The position numbers and the translations under genes were made by a program. A stretch of DNA of 64,000 nt from Strix aluco (lineage: Eukaryota; Chordata; Aves; Strigiformes; Strigidae), in NCBI RefSeq assembly GCF_031877795.1, contig NC_133931.1, positions 23,558,264-23,622,263 of the forward strand, in the 5' to 3' direction. This document shows, piece by piece, positions 51,531 through 64,000 of the stretch. Under the pieces are notes generated by a model. The model was not told the origin of the DNA. It did not search any database and worked only from the letters and a program-made list of their open reading frames with translations. How positions within the stretch are numbered: position 1 is the stretch's first letter; each line of letters opens with the position of its first letter.

Positions 51531-51640
51531 CTCCAAATCGACACCAAAGGCTCCCCTCACACCACAGCCGGAGCCGGGGGCAGCGCGGCCAGCCCGTGCC
51601 TAGCAACTGTTGCTATGTACAACATGGCGGTCGGCAGCGC
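51531..51640 (-). other. SPAG1: SPAG1 5' non-coding exon (5' end estimated)
   Basis: A donor GGAG|GTAAAT at 51,530/51,531 lies inside the CpG island 1.2 kb upstream of the ATG exon. No other good donor lies between them. The transcription start cannot be read from sequence; the outer limit is a guess near the X-box and YY1-like sites. Confidence 0.6.
51609..51623 (+). promoter_or_regulatory. Candidate RFX X-box at SPAG1 promoter
   Basis: GTTGCT-ATG-TACAAC resembles the RFX X-box (GTNRCC, 0-3 bases, RGYAAC) with about three mismatches. The overlapping 51,601-51,615 is a perfect inverted repeat TAGCAAC-T-GTTGCTA made of RFX-like half sites. RFX factors drive ciliary genes, which fits SPAG1. 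Binding is inferred. Confidence 0.45.
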
Positions 51641-51965
51641 GCAGGGACGCGCCCGGGCGAGGGGCAGCACCGCGGGGGACGCCGGCGCGGACACGGGGCT
51701 GCCCTCCTCAGGCTCCTACAGAGCCCCGCCGAGCTCCAGCAGCAACACTGGCGCGGCGTGAGGGACCTCCGCACCCAGCGCTGTCCCGCCCGGGAGACGG
51801 GCGCGCCCCTGGCCCCGCCGCAGCCGGGGGACGCCCGCCGCTCCCTCGCCGCCGCGCACGCGCAGCTGGGCCGCGGCGAAGGTCAGGCCGAGCGTCCGCA
51901 TCGCCCGGCGGCGGGAGCCAGGCCCCGCGGTCAGGGCCGAGGGACAGAAATACCACCCTTGGGGT

Positions 51966-53370
51966 GTAGCTCTAATGAAACATTACCCGCTTCGTTTTCA
52001 ATGCAGTATTTTATTTAGCTTCGAACAACCAGTCCCCCTCCCAACGCTGGTCTCCCCCCGTGTCTACAACAGGTGCCCGTTAGGCCTACACACCCCCGGC
52101 AGCTCCCTACAGCACGGCTGCAGCCCTGCCAAGGGCAGCAGATGCTTTCCTCTGCATTTGTCTGACAGAAATAGGCGCCCAGACTGTCCGCAGCCCAGCC
52201 AAACCCGTCCCTTACTTCCACCAGACCTTCTGTAGCGCTGGTAATGCCCTCAGTGGGCAACTCCTGAGCAGTCCCGTCAGTAGCTGCTCCCTTGTTTCTG
52301 TTGTGCGGGTGTAAGGCGCAGGCCAGCCTGGTGAACAAACTGATAGCAACTGTGTAGTAAAAATGTTATCATTTATACTCGAGTGTATCTGGCTTCCCAG
52401 GAAAAATCTGGATAAGAAATGTCATGATAGCTAAGATCAGGTAAGATACCTAAGGAAATTTTAACCAAACATCGCCAAACCAAAATATCAAGAATGCTTC
52501 CGTTCATTTATGAGCCAGTACATGGTCATGCAGTCTGTAACAAAGACACTATATTGATCAGAATTAAACACATTATCTCAACACTAACAGCATTATTAGC
52601 ACCATCAAAATTGAGATTTGGAAGCACTTATGGAGGCTAAAATAGCATCAGGCACAATCCAGCAGTATTCTGTAGTACACTTTAATGATGAGGATATTTT
52701 AATATTAACACATATTCCAAAAAGACAGATGCAAAAAGTTTTGGCTCATCAGTACGAAACAACTTTGATCTTTTATATCACAGACAGAATCACAGAATCA
52801 TCTAGGTTGGAAAAGACCTTGAAGATCATCCAGTCCAACCACTGACCTAACACTGACAGTTCCCAACTACACCATATCCCTCAGCGCTATGTCAACCCGA
52901 CTCTTAAACACCTCCAGGGATGGGGACTCCACCACCTCCCTGGGCAGCCCATTCCAACACCTAACAACCCGTTCTGTAAAGAAATGCTTCCTAATATCCA
53001 GTCTAAATCTTCCCTGGCGCAATTTGAGGCCATTACCTCTTGTCCTATTGCTTGTTACTTGGTTAAAGAGACCCCTGAGAAGTCACCTGAAAAGCAAAAC
53101 AAGATGCTATTTTAGTTTTGGGATGCTACCCAAATTATCTTTATAGCACAGATCTAATTCTTTCGTTGCGTACAACCAAGTCAAGAAGCACTTTGGGAAT
53201 TTCTGTTTACACATTGTTTCTTAAAGTTTACCTTGCCTCCCTCCCCTCTTATGAGAGATTATTTTTCTGACACTTCCTCCACAACTGGGTGCCTGAATTG
53301 GGTGCTCTCGAGTCCTCTGAGATGTGTTCTTTTGAAATCCAGATCTGTGTTTCAGACTTAGCCTTGTGTA
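51966..53370. other. Spacer between SPAG1 promoter and POLR2K 3' end
   Basis: Short intergenic stretch between two genes on the same strand. Apart from the CR1 fragment at about 52.78-53.08 kb I see no gene. Confidence 0.6.
52783..53080 (-). mobile_element. CR1 LINE 3' fragment, fairly young, 5'-truncated
   Basis: The plus strand begins AGAATCACAGAATCATCTAG and runs through TTGGAAAAGACCTTGAAGAT, CTCCAGGGATGGGGACTC, GCAGCCCATTCCAACACC and TTCCTAATATCCAGTCTAAA to about 53,080. This is the complement of the CR1 3' region and is well preserved. It is about 300 bp, the usual length of truncated CR1 copies. Confidence 0.93.
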
Positions 53371-53372
53371 GC

Positions 53373-53744
53373 CTTTATTTTCAGTGGAATTTATTCAAAA
53401 CATGGTTATTTTATGCAGTTCATAGGAGTTCAAAGAATATTTAACAACGTTAAAATGCAAATAAAGTTTAGATGAGCGTAATGAAAATAAGGGTAACTCA
53501 AAAAGAATACAATACCACTGAACTTAAAAAAACTAGAGCATACTCTGTCTACAATTTAAACAACAGCTTTAGAAATCTATTGCTGGAAGACAATATAGAC
53601 AAAATTTAGTATCACAATAAACTTTAATATTTCAATCTCTTAAAAGACAAATAAGAGTGTGCATTTGTACACAAACAGATTTACAGAGCAGAGTTATCAG
53701 AAATATTAAACTGCATCATGAAGTCACTATATCTTCATCAGACA
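53373..53744 (-). other. POLR2K: POLR2K 3' UTR (extent estimated)
   Basis: Sequence after the POLR2K stop. Minus-strand ATTAAA at about 53,623-53,628 and AATAAA at 53,374-53,379 are the two poly(A) signal candidates. The longer choice is used here. Confidence 0.4.
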
Positions 53745-55148
<1,404 letters not shown>

Positions 55149-57137
55149 CTAAACAAAAAACACACAACATGCACACCAGGGTTTTTTTAAATTAGATTTT
55201 TAAGGCATACACAATCATTTCAATATCTCAGACTACAGCTAACAGAAGATTAAAAACTTCCTTCAAAGTAAATACAAACAAATTCCATCTGTATTGGATA
55301 ACTCATGTTGGAAGATACTTCAGAAAGTCATCTAGTTCAACTTCTAAAAAGCAAAGTAAAACAGCAGGTTTCTCAGAGCTTTACCAATCTGCTATAGAAA
55401 CCTCCAAAGATGGAGATGGCACAAAATTTTCTATTAAACAGGATTTTAAACATTGAAGCCCAATGAATAATATTTTCTTTCCTGGCAATGGTAAGAATTT
55501 CCTTGCTGGAAACATAAAAATAAATAATTTCTTATGTATCTCTCATGTAACAACAATGCTATCATAAACAAGATGAGACGTTATATTTTTTCCCCTCTGA
55601 TACAACACTGGCTAACTTAATCTACCTTTTCATTGATCTAAGGGATTAGGAATCCTGGGAACAGACTGTAGGTAGAAAAGTAACAGGAATTAAAAAAACC
55701 AAACCAAAACAAAAATTAACAAAACAATGAGGGGCCAGAGAGAAGAAATTCCACCCTCAAAATCCTAACATAGGTGTGTATGATTACCAAACTGATTAAA
55801 GAGTCTGATAATTCAGTGGTACGCTTCAAACACTTCTTCATGCCCCATAATGGTTTTGATTGTTCAGACTTATTTGGAGTCAAGCATTCCTTCACAGCAT
55901 CAAGCTAAATAGTTATATATACTCCACATTCTACCAAGCTTTACGTAATCCTATCCTAACATGTAAATACAGTTGCAACCATAAATTTTAAGGTTGTTAC
56001 TGTAACGACTAGAGAGATAGTAAACCTTTTTTCTGCCCAATGCAAGTCTAGACTAGAATGCGAATATCTCCTTGTAGTTCTTCTGACGTTGATGTTTTCT
56101 GTGTTGCTGTTCTGCCCAACACAGAAGAATTCATACCCGTTATGCCAGTGAATAGCATTCATAATGCTTCTGTATGAGCATGACTCTCAGATGCTTTTGC
56201 TTAATATTATAGTAAGGATTATTTCCCTGATCTTCACAGTTTGTTTCAGCATAAATTCAACTGGGAAAAACTAGGGTCTTGAAAACAGAAGGACAGACTC
56301 GACAGAAATAGTTCATCCTTCGTTTAAGAGTTTGATCAGCACTTGACAAACCACCTTGATAAACCCCCCAATATACTACTCCATTTGAGAGAACTGGGAG
56401 TAATTCATTAAACTATACAGCTTTCAAGTAAAGTTTTGCTCTACCATAACCATAGTGGCATCTTAATCCACATGTGTTACAGTCACATTGTGTCAACAAA
56501 TTATAGCAAGATATAAACAGTCATCCATTAGCACCTGAAAACAGCAGCATCTTCTAAAAGAGAGCTCAACTAAGGAAGATCGCAGATGCAGCTGAGTAAC
56601 TTGAGTTGGTGCAAAATAATACTGCTGCTGAAGACAGCAGTGGCCTACAGCTATATATTTTGCAGGGAGCGCCAGGGTTTAGCCGGCCTTCATGTACCCT
56701 GCAACGGCAAGTGCTGCCAAGCTCCAGAACGAAAAGGCCCACAGATGCACCTGTGTGCGTGGGGGTGCGACCGCAACCTACCGCGGCGACGTGGAGCGCC
56801 GGCCACCGCTACTCGTGCCGAGGACGCCACCCGTACCTGTAAGGGAGACAAACCCGCTTCTTCACGTCCCGCAGAGCCCACGAAGGAGGAGGATGGCCGG
56901 CCAGCCTTCCTCACAGCCCACCGGCCCCTCGGCCCCAGACACCCCAGCCCAGCCCGCTCTGACTCCGCAGCGAGGCCTTCCCCACCGCCCCGCAGAGCTT
57001 TTACGCAGGACGGAATCCCACGAGGCTGGGCTGGGCCTTTCCCTACTCGCCACGGCCACGCCGCCTCCCGCAGCGAAGGAAACCACCGAGTACCGAAGGG
57101 AGGAACCCAAAAACCCCAGAGGAACCCCGAGACTCAC
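55149..57137 (-). other. POLR2K 5' UTR intron (upstream border inferred)
   Basis: If the first exon ends at 57,138 with donor GTGAGT, this 2-kb intron separates it from the ATG exon. It holds the old CR1 scrap, an A-rich CCAAACCAAAAC tract at 55,692-55,715 and the lower part of the CpG island. An alternative minus-strand donor (GTACGG) exists near 56,834. Confidence 0.5.
55310..55440 (-). mobile_element. Old CR1 fragment (weak)
   Basis: The plus strand has GTTGGAAGATAC, GTCATCTAGTTCAACTTCT, GGTTTCTCAGAGC and ACCTCCAAAGATGGAGATGG. The spacing and wording follow the CR1 3' region on the minus strand, but divergence is high. It lies in the POLR2K 5' UTR intron. Confidence 0.5.
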
Positions 57138-57470
57138 TCGCCTGCCCAAGCAACGCCACCGGCCCCGCCGTCTCCTCGGCGCCGGCCGATGACGACACGC
57201 CGGGCGGAGGCGGAGGTGGGGCGTGCGCCGCCACCGCCCGTTCCGCGGCCCGCCCAGCGGCGCCCGGGGCCGCCGTGCCGCTCTGACCCGCGTACATCAG
57301 GGCGGGCTGTTAGGTTACCGGCCGCGCGAGCCAGCGGTGCGCACTGTGCGGGGGCCCCGCCGCACCGCAGCCCTGCCCCGCGAGCCAGGGAGCTGCGGGA
57401 GCCCCGGGGCCCTGGCCCGGCCGGCTGGTCCCCGCAGCAAGCTGCCGACAGCTCCGGCCAGCTGGTCTCC
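56680..57470. promoter_or_regulatory. CpG island, POLR2K promoter
   Basis: About 800 bp of GC- and CpG-rich DNA upstream of POLR2K. A consensus minus-strand donor GTGAGT at 57,132-57,137 could end the first non-coding exon. A TGACG half site (57,191) is present. The long frames on both strands here do not resemble proteins and arise from high GC content. Confidence 0.8.
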
Positions 57471-60400
57471 GCTGAATAATTAGATTGAGAAAGTAATAAA
57501 TACTTAGCTATCGGTCTTAACCACTTAAAAAAAAAAAAAAAAAAACACAGAATATTTGGTGGCATTTTTTAATACATAAGCTTTCACATGAGTAGCAGCG
57601 CCGGCTTCCTAAGAGGAAAGTAGGCAGCTGCATGGTTAGATGAAATAAGAATCAACGTACTTGGTATTTTTATTTGGCTGTGCCCGACCTACTCGGGGAA
57701 AAGAATACGCTGTGCCGGCTCTGATAATGGCTGCGGAGTTTTACACCGCCCAGGTGTTTTACCTCAAGGTCCTTTCCGTTTTCAGAAGCATTTTACCGAA
57801 GATCCGTGGATAAAAAACACATCTTGGTATTTTAATCTTGTGGGCGGTATCGTCTGGACCTATATTAAAACAAACTTACGAGCTGCGATGCTGCATAATT
57901 TAAGCGTGAAGTCGTGTAACGAAAGATGTTCAGATGTCGGCGGCGATTCCCGTCTGTACTGAACTGACACGGTACAGACGAGACTTGGAGCTATGCCGGC
58001 TGCTCTCCCAGCCACTGGCTCAACCCCACCGGCGGTTTGAGTTTTGAATCTTCGATAGGCATTTTGTAGAATTAGCTAACTTTGCTTTATTCCTGGAAAA
58101 ATGCTTAACAAATACCGTGTTTTGTGAATACGCCAATTTAAATGACTTCATCATTCAAAGGTTCCCGAGTGTAAGAGGTCTTTTTCTGTTTCTGAATACT
58201 GAATAAAAATTGTTTCCTAAGCACCCAAATGCATTAGTACGTATGAGGTTTTATCAGTTGTAATTTATTGATGTTATTCTCATCATAGCAAATCACCTTC
58301 CTACATGACCTGTAGCTTATCTAAAATAAACCTGATGAATAAGGTTTTCCTAATTTTGTATTTAAGTTAAACGTAATGAAAATACAGTAATGATTTTAGA
58401 CAGCTCACCTGCTTCTCCATACTGCTGTGTACGAACAAAACTAAATATAACTTTTGGACTGCCAGAATAAAGCACATGCAAGAAAAACGGTATGTGAAAG
58501 GCAGAGCTATTCGTCCTGATTCTGACTTCACCGTGCCGCTGCTGCCTGCGTCCTCTTCTCCCCCGCGGTCTTCATAGGTGCGGGTGTGCACCAAGAGTTT
58601 GAAGCAGAGGCGGGAGGGAAAAAAGCCTGAACCGTACCTTTCCTGGTAATTACCACCTCATAAATGAACAAATAAAACCCAACTGTTATTATTTCTCCAG
58701 GCTCTTTTTGTATTTTAAAATGAGTTTGTCAAACTGATAATTTTAAAAGGACTTAATAATACCACCATGAAAAAGTCAGTTAAAGTTCATTCTGTGGTAA
58801 AGAGGTCACCACTATTAAGAAATAAACCATGTAATTGCTTGATTATTGGCATCCTTTAACTGTTCCCTTGGAAAACAGGATGCTTTACCAGATCTTAAAG
58901 CTTCGGTTACTTTAGCCGTTTCTGATAAAGCTCGCCTCCTTCGAGAGGAGCGCTTTAAGAGTAAAACCCCATCGTGATGGACTGATAAACGCTAGCCCTA
59001 AAGATACTCCTTGGGTTTAGAGTAGGAGAGAGGGTTGGGGCTATGTGGGAGACCTCCACGGTCCGGTAAAGTGAAACAGCTCCTGGGGAATTAGTAGGAA
59101 AGCGTGAGGAAAGGCTTGAGGCGTGGGGAGCTGCAGAGGTACTTTTCAGATGGGAAGGAAATGGGGTTGTAGCTGAGCGCAGCGTGAGTGTATTGCAGAC
59201 TGTCTTATCTCACTTTGTTAGTTTTGAAGCAGTGTTCTCAGGTTTTGTTTGTTTGGTTTGGTTTTTGTTTGTGTAGTTTTGTTTGGTTGGGTTTTTTTGT
59301 TTGGGTTTTTTTTGTGATGCTTTTTGTTAAATCAGCTTTTTGGTGTGATAGTTCTGTGCAGCAATTACAACTGGTTACATTTCTTGAATATTTTTGATCC
59401 AAGTCACATAAGTCCATCTGGGCTTGAGTGACAGAGACAGAAATTGCAGTTGCTGTGTCCCACTTCAGGGGCTAGCAAGCTGCCAATTTCACAGAAAAAG
59501 TAATTTGTTTCATAAACAAACACAACTATTTGAAAAATAATGTCTTCTGGTTCATGTGAAATAGATGATATTACAGAAAGCACTTTTGGAAAACTTGTGT
59601 TACATTCCAGAAAGTTTCTAATGATTTCTTCTTCTAAGAAAGAAGGGGGAGATACCCTAAGAGCCTTTCTCTTTTTAACTGTAACTGTTACCTTGTAGTC
59701 ACAAAACCCAACAATCTTTATCTAAACATGTCACATTTTCCTCCCACTCTGGACAGGTAACTTTTAAGTCCATGTTTCCTCAGGCCCCTCTCAGCCTGCC
59801 AGCCACCACTGCCCCTTGCCCACCACCAGGTTGGCTGTGAAAGGCTGGAGGAGTGGAGGTTGCCAAAGGGAAAGGCTGCAAACTTGCTAAATCTCACGTA
59901 CAGGCATTATGTTACTTAATTTTGGCGTTTCTTTGGAAAGACTCTACTTTGCTTCTTTAAATGTAGGTGCTGCTTTTAGAGTCACACACGATGATTTGAC
60001 ATCTCTGGTTCAGATCTGACTGTTCTGGTGGAGTGAGAAAACTGGTAGTGTAAACAGGGAAAGAACCAGAAAAATTAGAGATAACCTGAGGTAAATGTTA
60101 TATTAGTGAGGTGAAGGAAAGTAATACCCAGCAGAAGGAGAACACAGTGATGATTTATGTGGCCTTTCCTATGTCTCTATGTAGCAAGTGCCTGCTCCCC
60201 CCCCCCCCCCCGCCCCAAGCGGCTGCCTCAAGGCCTGCTCCCCAGGCCTGTTTGAAGCCAGCAGGTAGGTGAGTGTGTGTAGCCCCACGTTATCCTCACC
60301 GAGCTCAGGAAAAACAGGCGCCCAAGTAAGTATTCTTTCTTTTTTTTTACTTTAGTTTGTTCTTAATATACAGCTTAACTAAAAACAAGGCAAAAACTAG

Positions 60401-60560
60401 GCAACATCACAGGGCATCTCCCACCCGCCTGGGGACTGATTTAAAGGAGAAGGCACTTGACAAACACTCTGTGATTGTTTTGTTCCTGGGCGGTCGGGTG
60501 CAAATGTACTAATAACTCCAACTAATTAGCATCCTTGTAACTCCAACTTAAAGGTTGTGG
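57471..60560. other. Intergenic region between POLR2K and the 60.8-kb promoter
   Basis: Mostly unique sequence. An A19 run lies at 57,527-57,545, and a T/G-rich low-complexity tract (GTTTG/GGTTT words) at about 59,245-59,325. A C15 run lies at 60,197-60,211. I find no coding exon. Confidence 0.6.
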
Positions 60561-60589
60561 TGCAGGTAAGGGTCGTTATCTGTGAAAGC

Positions 60590-61260
60590 CTTCGCCTGGC
60601 TGTGATCGACCAGCGCCTCTGGAGCCACCCCTCAGCCCTGGCGCCCCCCGGCAGGGTTTTGAGAGGGCTCTCACAGAGGCGGGAAAACCTCACCCTCGCC
60701 AGGCACCTGAGAAGTAGAGCAGGGGAAGGAACGACGCAGGGGCGCTTCTAATGGTGGGCTGGGTGCGGCGGGGGCCGCAGGGCTGAAGTATAAAGCGTGA
60801 GGAGAAAGGCTAGCCTTGCCGGTATCTTCTCGCGTCCTGGAGGAGCGGGCTCTCCCGTTCGGCGGAGCAGCCTCCTCGGGCTCCCAGCCCGCCGGCGACC
60901 TGCCCTCGCCCTGGGGCGGCGCCGCTCTCCCGAGGGCCGCAGCGCGGCGGGGGCTGGGGAGGCAGCGCGGCAGCGGTTGGTAAGAGCGGGTAGTTCAAAT
61001 CCAAGCGAGGGAAAGCAGCGGCAGCCGCACGCGAAGAGCCGGTGTGGGTGGAGAGAAGCGAAGCGGCTCCTCGCTAAGGGCAACGGGCCCCAGAGCCAGG
61101 CGGCGAGCTGCTGAGGCGGCAGGATTCCCGTTCTCTCCAGCCAGCCGGGGAGGGGGGTTCCTCACCTTCACCCCTTCTCAGGGAGCCCAGCCGACCGCCT
61201 CACCTGCCCTCGGTGGTAGGGACCGCCAGGCTCTCTTTCTTGGGCTCAGCTATTTGCCAG
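60590..61260 (+). promoter_or_regulatory. CpG island with TATA box, probable plus-strand promoter
   Basis: CpG-rich DNA with TATAAAG at 60,789-60,795, which would place transcription start near 60,820 on the plus strand. A consensus donor GGTTG|GTAAGA follows at 60,979/60,980. It is divergent to POLR2K about 3.5 kb away. In human the divergent neighbour is FBXO43, so this may be its promoter (inference from synteny). Confidence 0.6.
60820..60979 (+). other. Candidate first exon, non-coding
   Basis: Stretch from the expected start below the TATA box to the GTAAGA donor. It contains no ATG, so it would be 5' UTR. The left edge is estimated. It could belong to FBXO43 or to a non-coding transcript. 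Confidence 0.4.
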
Positions 61261-61473
61261 ATAAGGGGGTGAAGCTGTTGCTTTGCTCGCGTCTGTCATC
61301 CCAGGTGACTGAGAGACCCTCAGGTGGGGGTCCCTAGGCAGCCGTCAATTATCTTCCTCGCTGGGTAATTAGACGTTGCAGTGAACGCATATATAGACGA
61401 ACTGAAAGCTGTCTCAGCTAGGTAATGTTTCTCTTACACCTCTCTTTTCTCTCCACATCCTTTCTCACTTCAG

Positions 61474-61550
61474 ATTATCAGTAAGGGTAAGCTATACTTT
61501 GAATACAGCACCTCTGCTTTGGAAGATCTCGAGTTGCTTCACAAATTAGG
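61474..61550 (+). other. Candidate internal exon, 77 nt
   Basis: A long pyrimidine tract ending CACTTCAG leads into this stretch and TTAGG|GTAAGTG follows it, both close to consensus. One frame is open throughout, but there is no ATG and the peptide matches nothing I know, including FBXO43. It is most simply a second 5' UTR exon of the transcript starting near 60.8 kb. Confidence 0.45.
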
Positions 61551-64000
61551 GTAAGTGATCTACATTTTACAGATAGGACTTAGCTATGCCACCTTCAATA
61601 TTAATACCTTTGAAGGTATTAGTGACTCCCCTGTTTTTAGATCCAGGTGCTCAAAAAGTAGAGTCTTCAGATAGTCAGTTTTACTGCAGGTATGATATCT
61701 GCTTAAATAACAGAGAAAACTTTTTTATATCACCAAAACTTTGCCTTTATCTGTTTTGTTAACAATGGTGAATGGTGACAAACAAGGTGAGAAAACATTG
61801 TTTGAAGCATAAATGTTCAGTGTGTGTTACTGGGGAATGTAAGTTAGTATCAGGAACAGGCATGACTCCATCCTAGAACTCATGTCTAAGTTATAGGCAT
61901 CAGTTACATTGCCCTCTAGTAACCAACATTTTTATCTCATTAGGACACTTTGTAAGACTATGCGTGTCAGAAATTATTCCTTGTATAAATATCTGAATCT
62001 GGTTCTTTATGTAGTTTGGGTCTCTGAATATGAAAGATTTTGTTCTGTAAACTGCCACAAAGTTTGCAGTTGACTTGTAGATCAATTTGAGAACTATAAA
62101 ATTAATAACAGATATGAGAAAAGTATAGAGCACAAGAATCTACACTGAGTAGATACGTTTTTTATTCCTTCCTCTGTAACTGACTTGCTGTGTGACCAGT
62201 TTTTTGTTCTCTGCATGTCTGTTTTATGATGTCTAAAGCAAGGTTAACAATACTTTTAGAAATGACTTCAAGATCCCCAAATGAAGAGGGCTTGATGTTA
62301 TGTATCAAATCTAGTAGATGAAACTTTTCTCCTGATAAAAGAGAAAGTGCTTATAAAACACTAGACAAGTCATAAGAGGTTTTATTAGGCATCTCTTATG
62401 AAAATAAGTGTCACCTCATTCTATTATGAGAGATGTTCAGCACCTGTGAAAGGCTTTCTGTACTGTATTTGTAAATGAGACCTTGTGTTAAATTAAATCT
62501 TAATTTGTACAAGTAATACGTTTTGGGAAAAAAATGAACGTGTATACAAATCTGAGGTGTATACTGGGATTTGCTGTAAAGAAGTATAATGGACATTGTT
62601 CAGTCAGTGTCTGTATTGCCGTGGCTTCCCTCTAAATTCTCTCACAACCAATACAGTAAGCTCACAGGCTCCTCCTGCTGGACGCTGGCGTATTTACAGC
62701 ATATTTTTGGCTGTTGAGTTCTCAACATTTTTTTCAACTCTGCTTTTCTGATCTCCCCCACAGCTGTAAACAAACTTTTTGTGATGTTTGTTACTTGAAA
62801 CAAATTTTCTTAAATTCTTTTATTCTGTAATATTTTACATTTCCTCTACACTCAGTTGTTCAGAAGATTAGATAATTTCTCCCATGGAATGTCTGAGAAT
62901 TAAACTGCAAGTGTGAGTTTTCCTTTTGTTATTTCTTCAGCATGCTGCCCGAACATTAAGTTTCTAAACGTGAAAGCTTTTTGTTAAATGTGTGGTTAGT
63001 TTGACTGTGTTTAAAGAAAATATTAATATTTTTAAAGGTAAGTTTGGGTATATGACTTTTTTTCGGGGTGGGATTGAGATTTTGAATAACTGTCTCTAAA
63101 TAACATTCAAATTTTAAATCTCTGTCCATCAACATTTCTGGTAGGAATATCTCCTGGCAATGCTTGCTAACTAACTGCAGTTCACCAAAATTCAGCATAG
63201 AAAAAGAAACCTCTATTCTTTTTGTCCATTACACAAATATAATGCCTTACTGTTACTACAGGTCTCTTACAGGTCTTCCTCCTTTTACAAAAAAAGAGCT
63301 ATGCTGACGTGGTCCTCTGCTCATAGCATGAATAATCGCTGGAGAACAGCAACACACCACACGAAGACTCTTCATACCTTTTTCCTATCTTTTTATAGTT
63401 ATTTTCTAGTTCATGACACAATATTTTCAGCCTATTGCCTAAAATGTTGCAAAGTGATGCAGATGAAACACTAGAAATTGCTTGATGTTGGTCCAACACT
63501 GTCAAGGAAGTTATCCCTAATTAATGTAATAATTAGCTAAAAGCTACGCCCTCATGTTTCCTATTTGTGCTGTCACTTATTTCACCAAGTAAAAACAGGG
63601 AATGAGGAAAAAGCAGTGAGAGAAAACAAATGTGAAAGTAAGGTACTTGTAGAAGTAAATGGGAGAGGGAAATGAAGCAGGTCACACATCAGTTTGTTGT
63701 CATCTTGGAATTATTTTCACATACCTTTCTTTCCTAGAAGAATTTTTCTCAATTATGTGAATAGAGCTTTTTGGTTTGTTTGAAATCTGTTTGATATCAT
63801 ACTGATATTAGCATGATTCTATAGGCCTTTATGCCGAGTTCTCACAGTCTGTTTAATATCCTGTTCCTTTTGAACTTCTGTATGTTGCTGTCTCCTCACA
63901 GTAGAAAACAAAGCAAAGCACTTTCTATATTGCAATGATATTATAAACTGCCTTCCGTATGGGTCAAATAATGCTAATTAAATGACCTGAGATCATGAAA
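61551..64000. other. Probable intron or intergenic DNA, no coding exon seen
   Basis: AT-rich sequence without recognisable coding exons. A weak exon-like interval at 62,941-63,037 has a good acceptor (TTATTTCTTCAG) and donor (AAAG|GTAAGT) but contains stops in every useful frame. If FBXO43 is present, its coding part lies beyond the window. Confidence 0.45.

Larger units (their letters stand above)
51360..51965. promoter_or_regulatory. CpG island, SPAG1 promoter
   Basis: About 600 bp of very GC- and CpG-rich DNA spanning the SPAG1 first exon. It contains a YY1-like AACATGGCGG at 51,621-51,630, an NRF1-type CGCGCACGCGCA at 51,853-51,864, and an RFX-like element at 51,609-51,623. The long frames across it on both strands are the usual stop-poor CpG artefacts. 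Confidence 0.85.

Noticed and set aside
51350-52018. Long open frames on both strands across the 51.6-kb CpG island (up to 222 codons)
   Set aside because: Stop codons are rare in very GC-rich DNA; the translations are Arg/Pro/Ala/Gly-rich with no family resemblance and overlap each other on both strands.
56586-57565. Frames of up to 297 codons over the 57-kb CpG island
   Set aside because: Same composition artefact; several frames and both strands are open at once, and the sequence is explained by the POLR2K promoter.
60197-60211. C15 run, and a C12 run at 27,397
   Set aside because: Simple homopolymers common in bird DNA; no further structure seen.
60975-61010. tRNA-like B box (AGTTCAAATCC)
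   Set aside because: No fitting A box or cloverleaf can be drawn around it.
60797-61114. Plus-strand frame of 105 codons at the 60.8-kb island
   Set aside because: Begins with GTG rather than ATG, runs through a strong splice donor, and is compositionally biased.

Overview
The window is vertebrate nuclear DNA and almost certainly avian. It carries CR1 LINE fragments with the typical bird 3' end, endogenous-retrovirus LTRs of bird type, short introns, and the gene pair POLR2K-SPAG1 in the order and relative orientation known from human 8q22. I cannot name the species.

Layout. Positions 1 to about 5,540 are intergenic, with no exon I can support. From about 5,545 to 51,640 lies SPAG1 on the minus strand: one 5' non-coding exon in a CpG island, then 18 coding exons. 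I joined these by GT-AG splice sites, reading phase and the known family sequence. The joined frame is open for 972 codons with no break, ending in TAA at 6,650-6,652. SPAG1 is a co-chaperone with three TPR blocks and a C-terminal RPAP3-type domain, and it works in assembly of ciliary dynein arms. Its introns hold one long degenerate CR1 (about 35.8-39.36 kb) interrupted by an oppositely oriented solo LTR. They also hold a second solo LTR with an exact 6-bp target duplication, a CR1 piece at 22.2-22.8 kb, and otherwise unique AT-rich sequence.

Between SPAG1 and the next gene (about 52.0-53.4 kb) sits a short, fairly young CR1 fragment. POLR2K, the 58-residue zinc-ribbon subunit shared by RNA polymerases I, II and III, follows on the minus strand. 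Its coding exons lie at 55,085-55,145, 54,225-54,317 and 53,745-53,767, and a CpG-island promoter lies near 57.1-57.4 kb. Its last intron has the signals of a U12-type (minor spliceosome) intron.

From 57.5 to 64 kb I see no coding exon. There is a plus-strand promoter-like CpG island with a TATA box (60,789), a good splice donor and a well-formed 77-nt exon candidate (61,474-61,550). By synteny this could be the 5' non-coding part of FBXO43, which lies divergent to POLR2K in human; that is inference.

I found no novel system. The observations most worth checking are the U12-type intron in POLR2K, the RFX X-box-like, YY1-like and NRF1-like sites at the SPAG1 promoter, three intact TPR carboxylate clamps in the predicted protein, the nested retroelements, and the unassigned divergent promoter at 60.8 kb.
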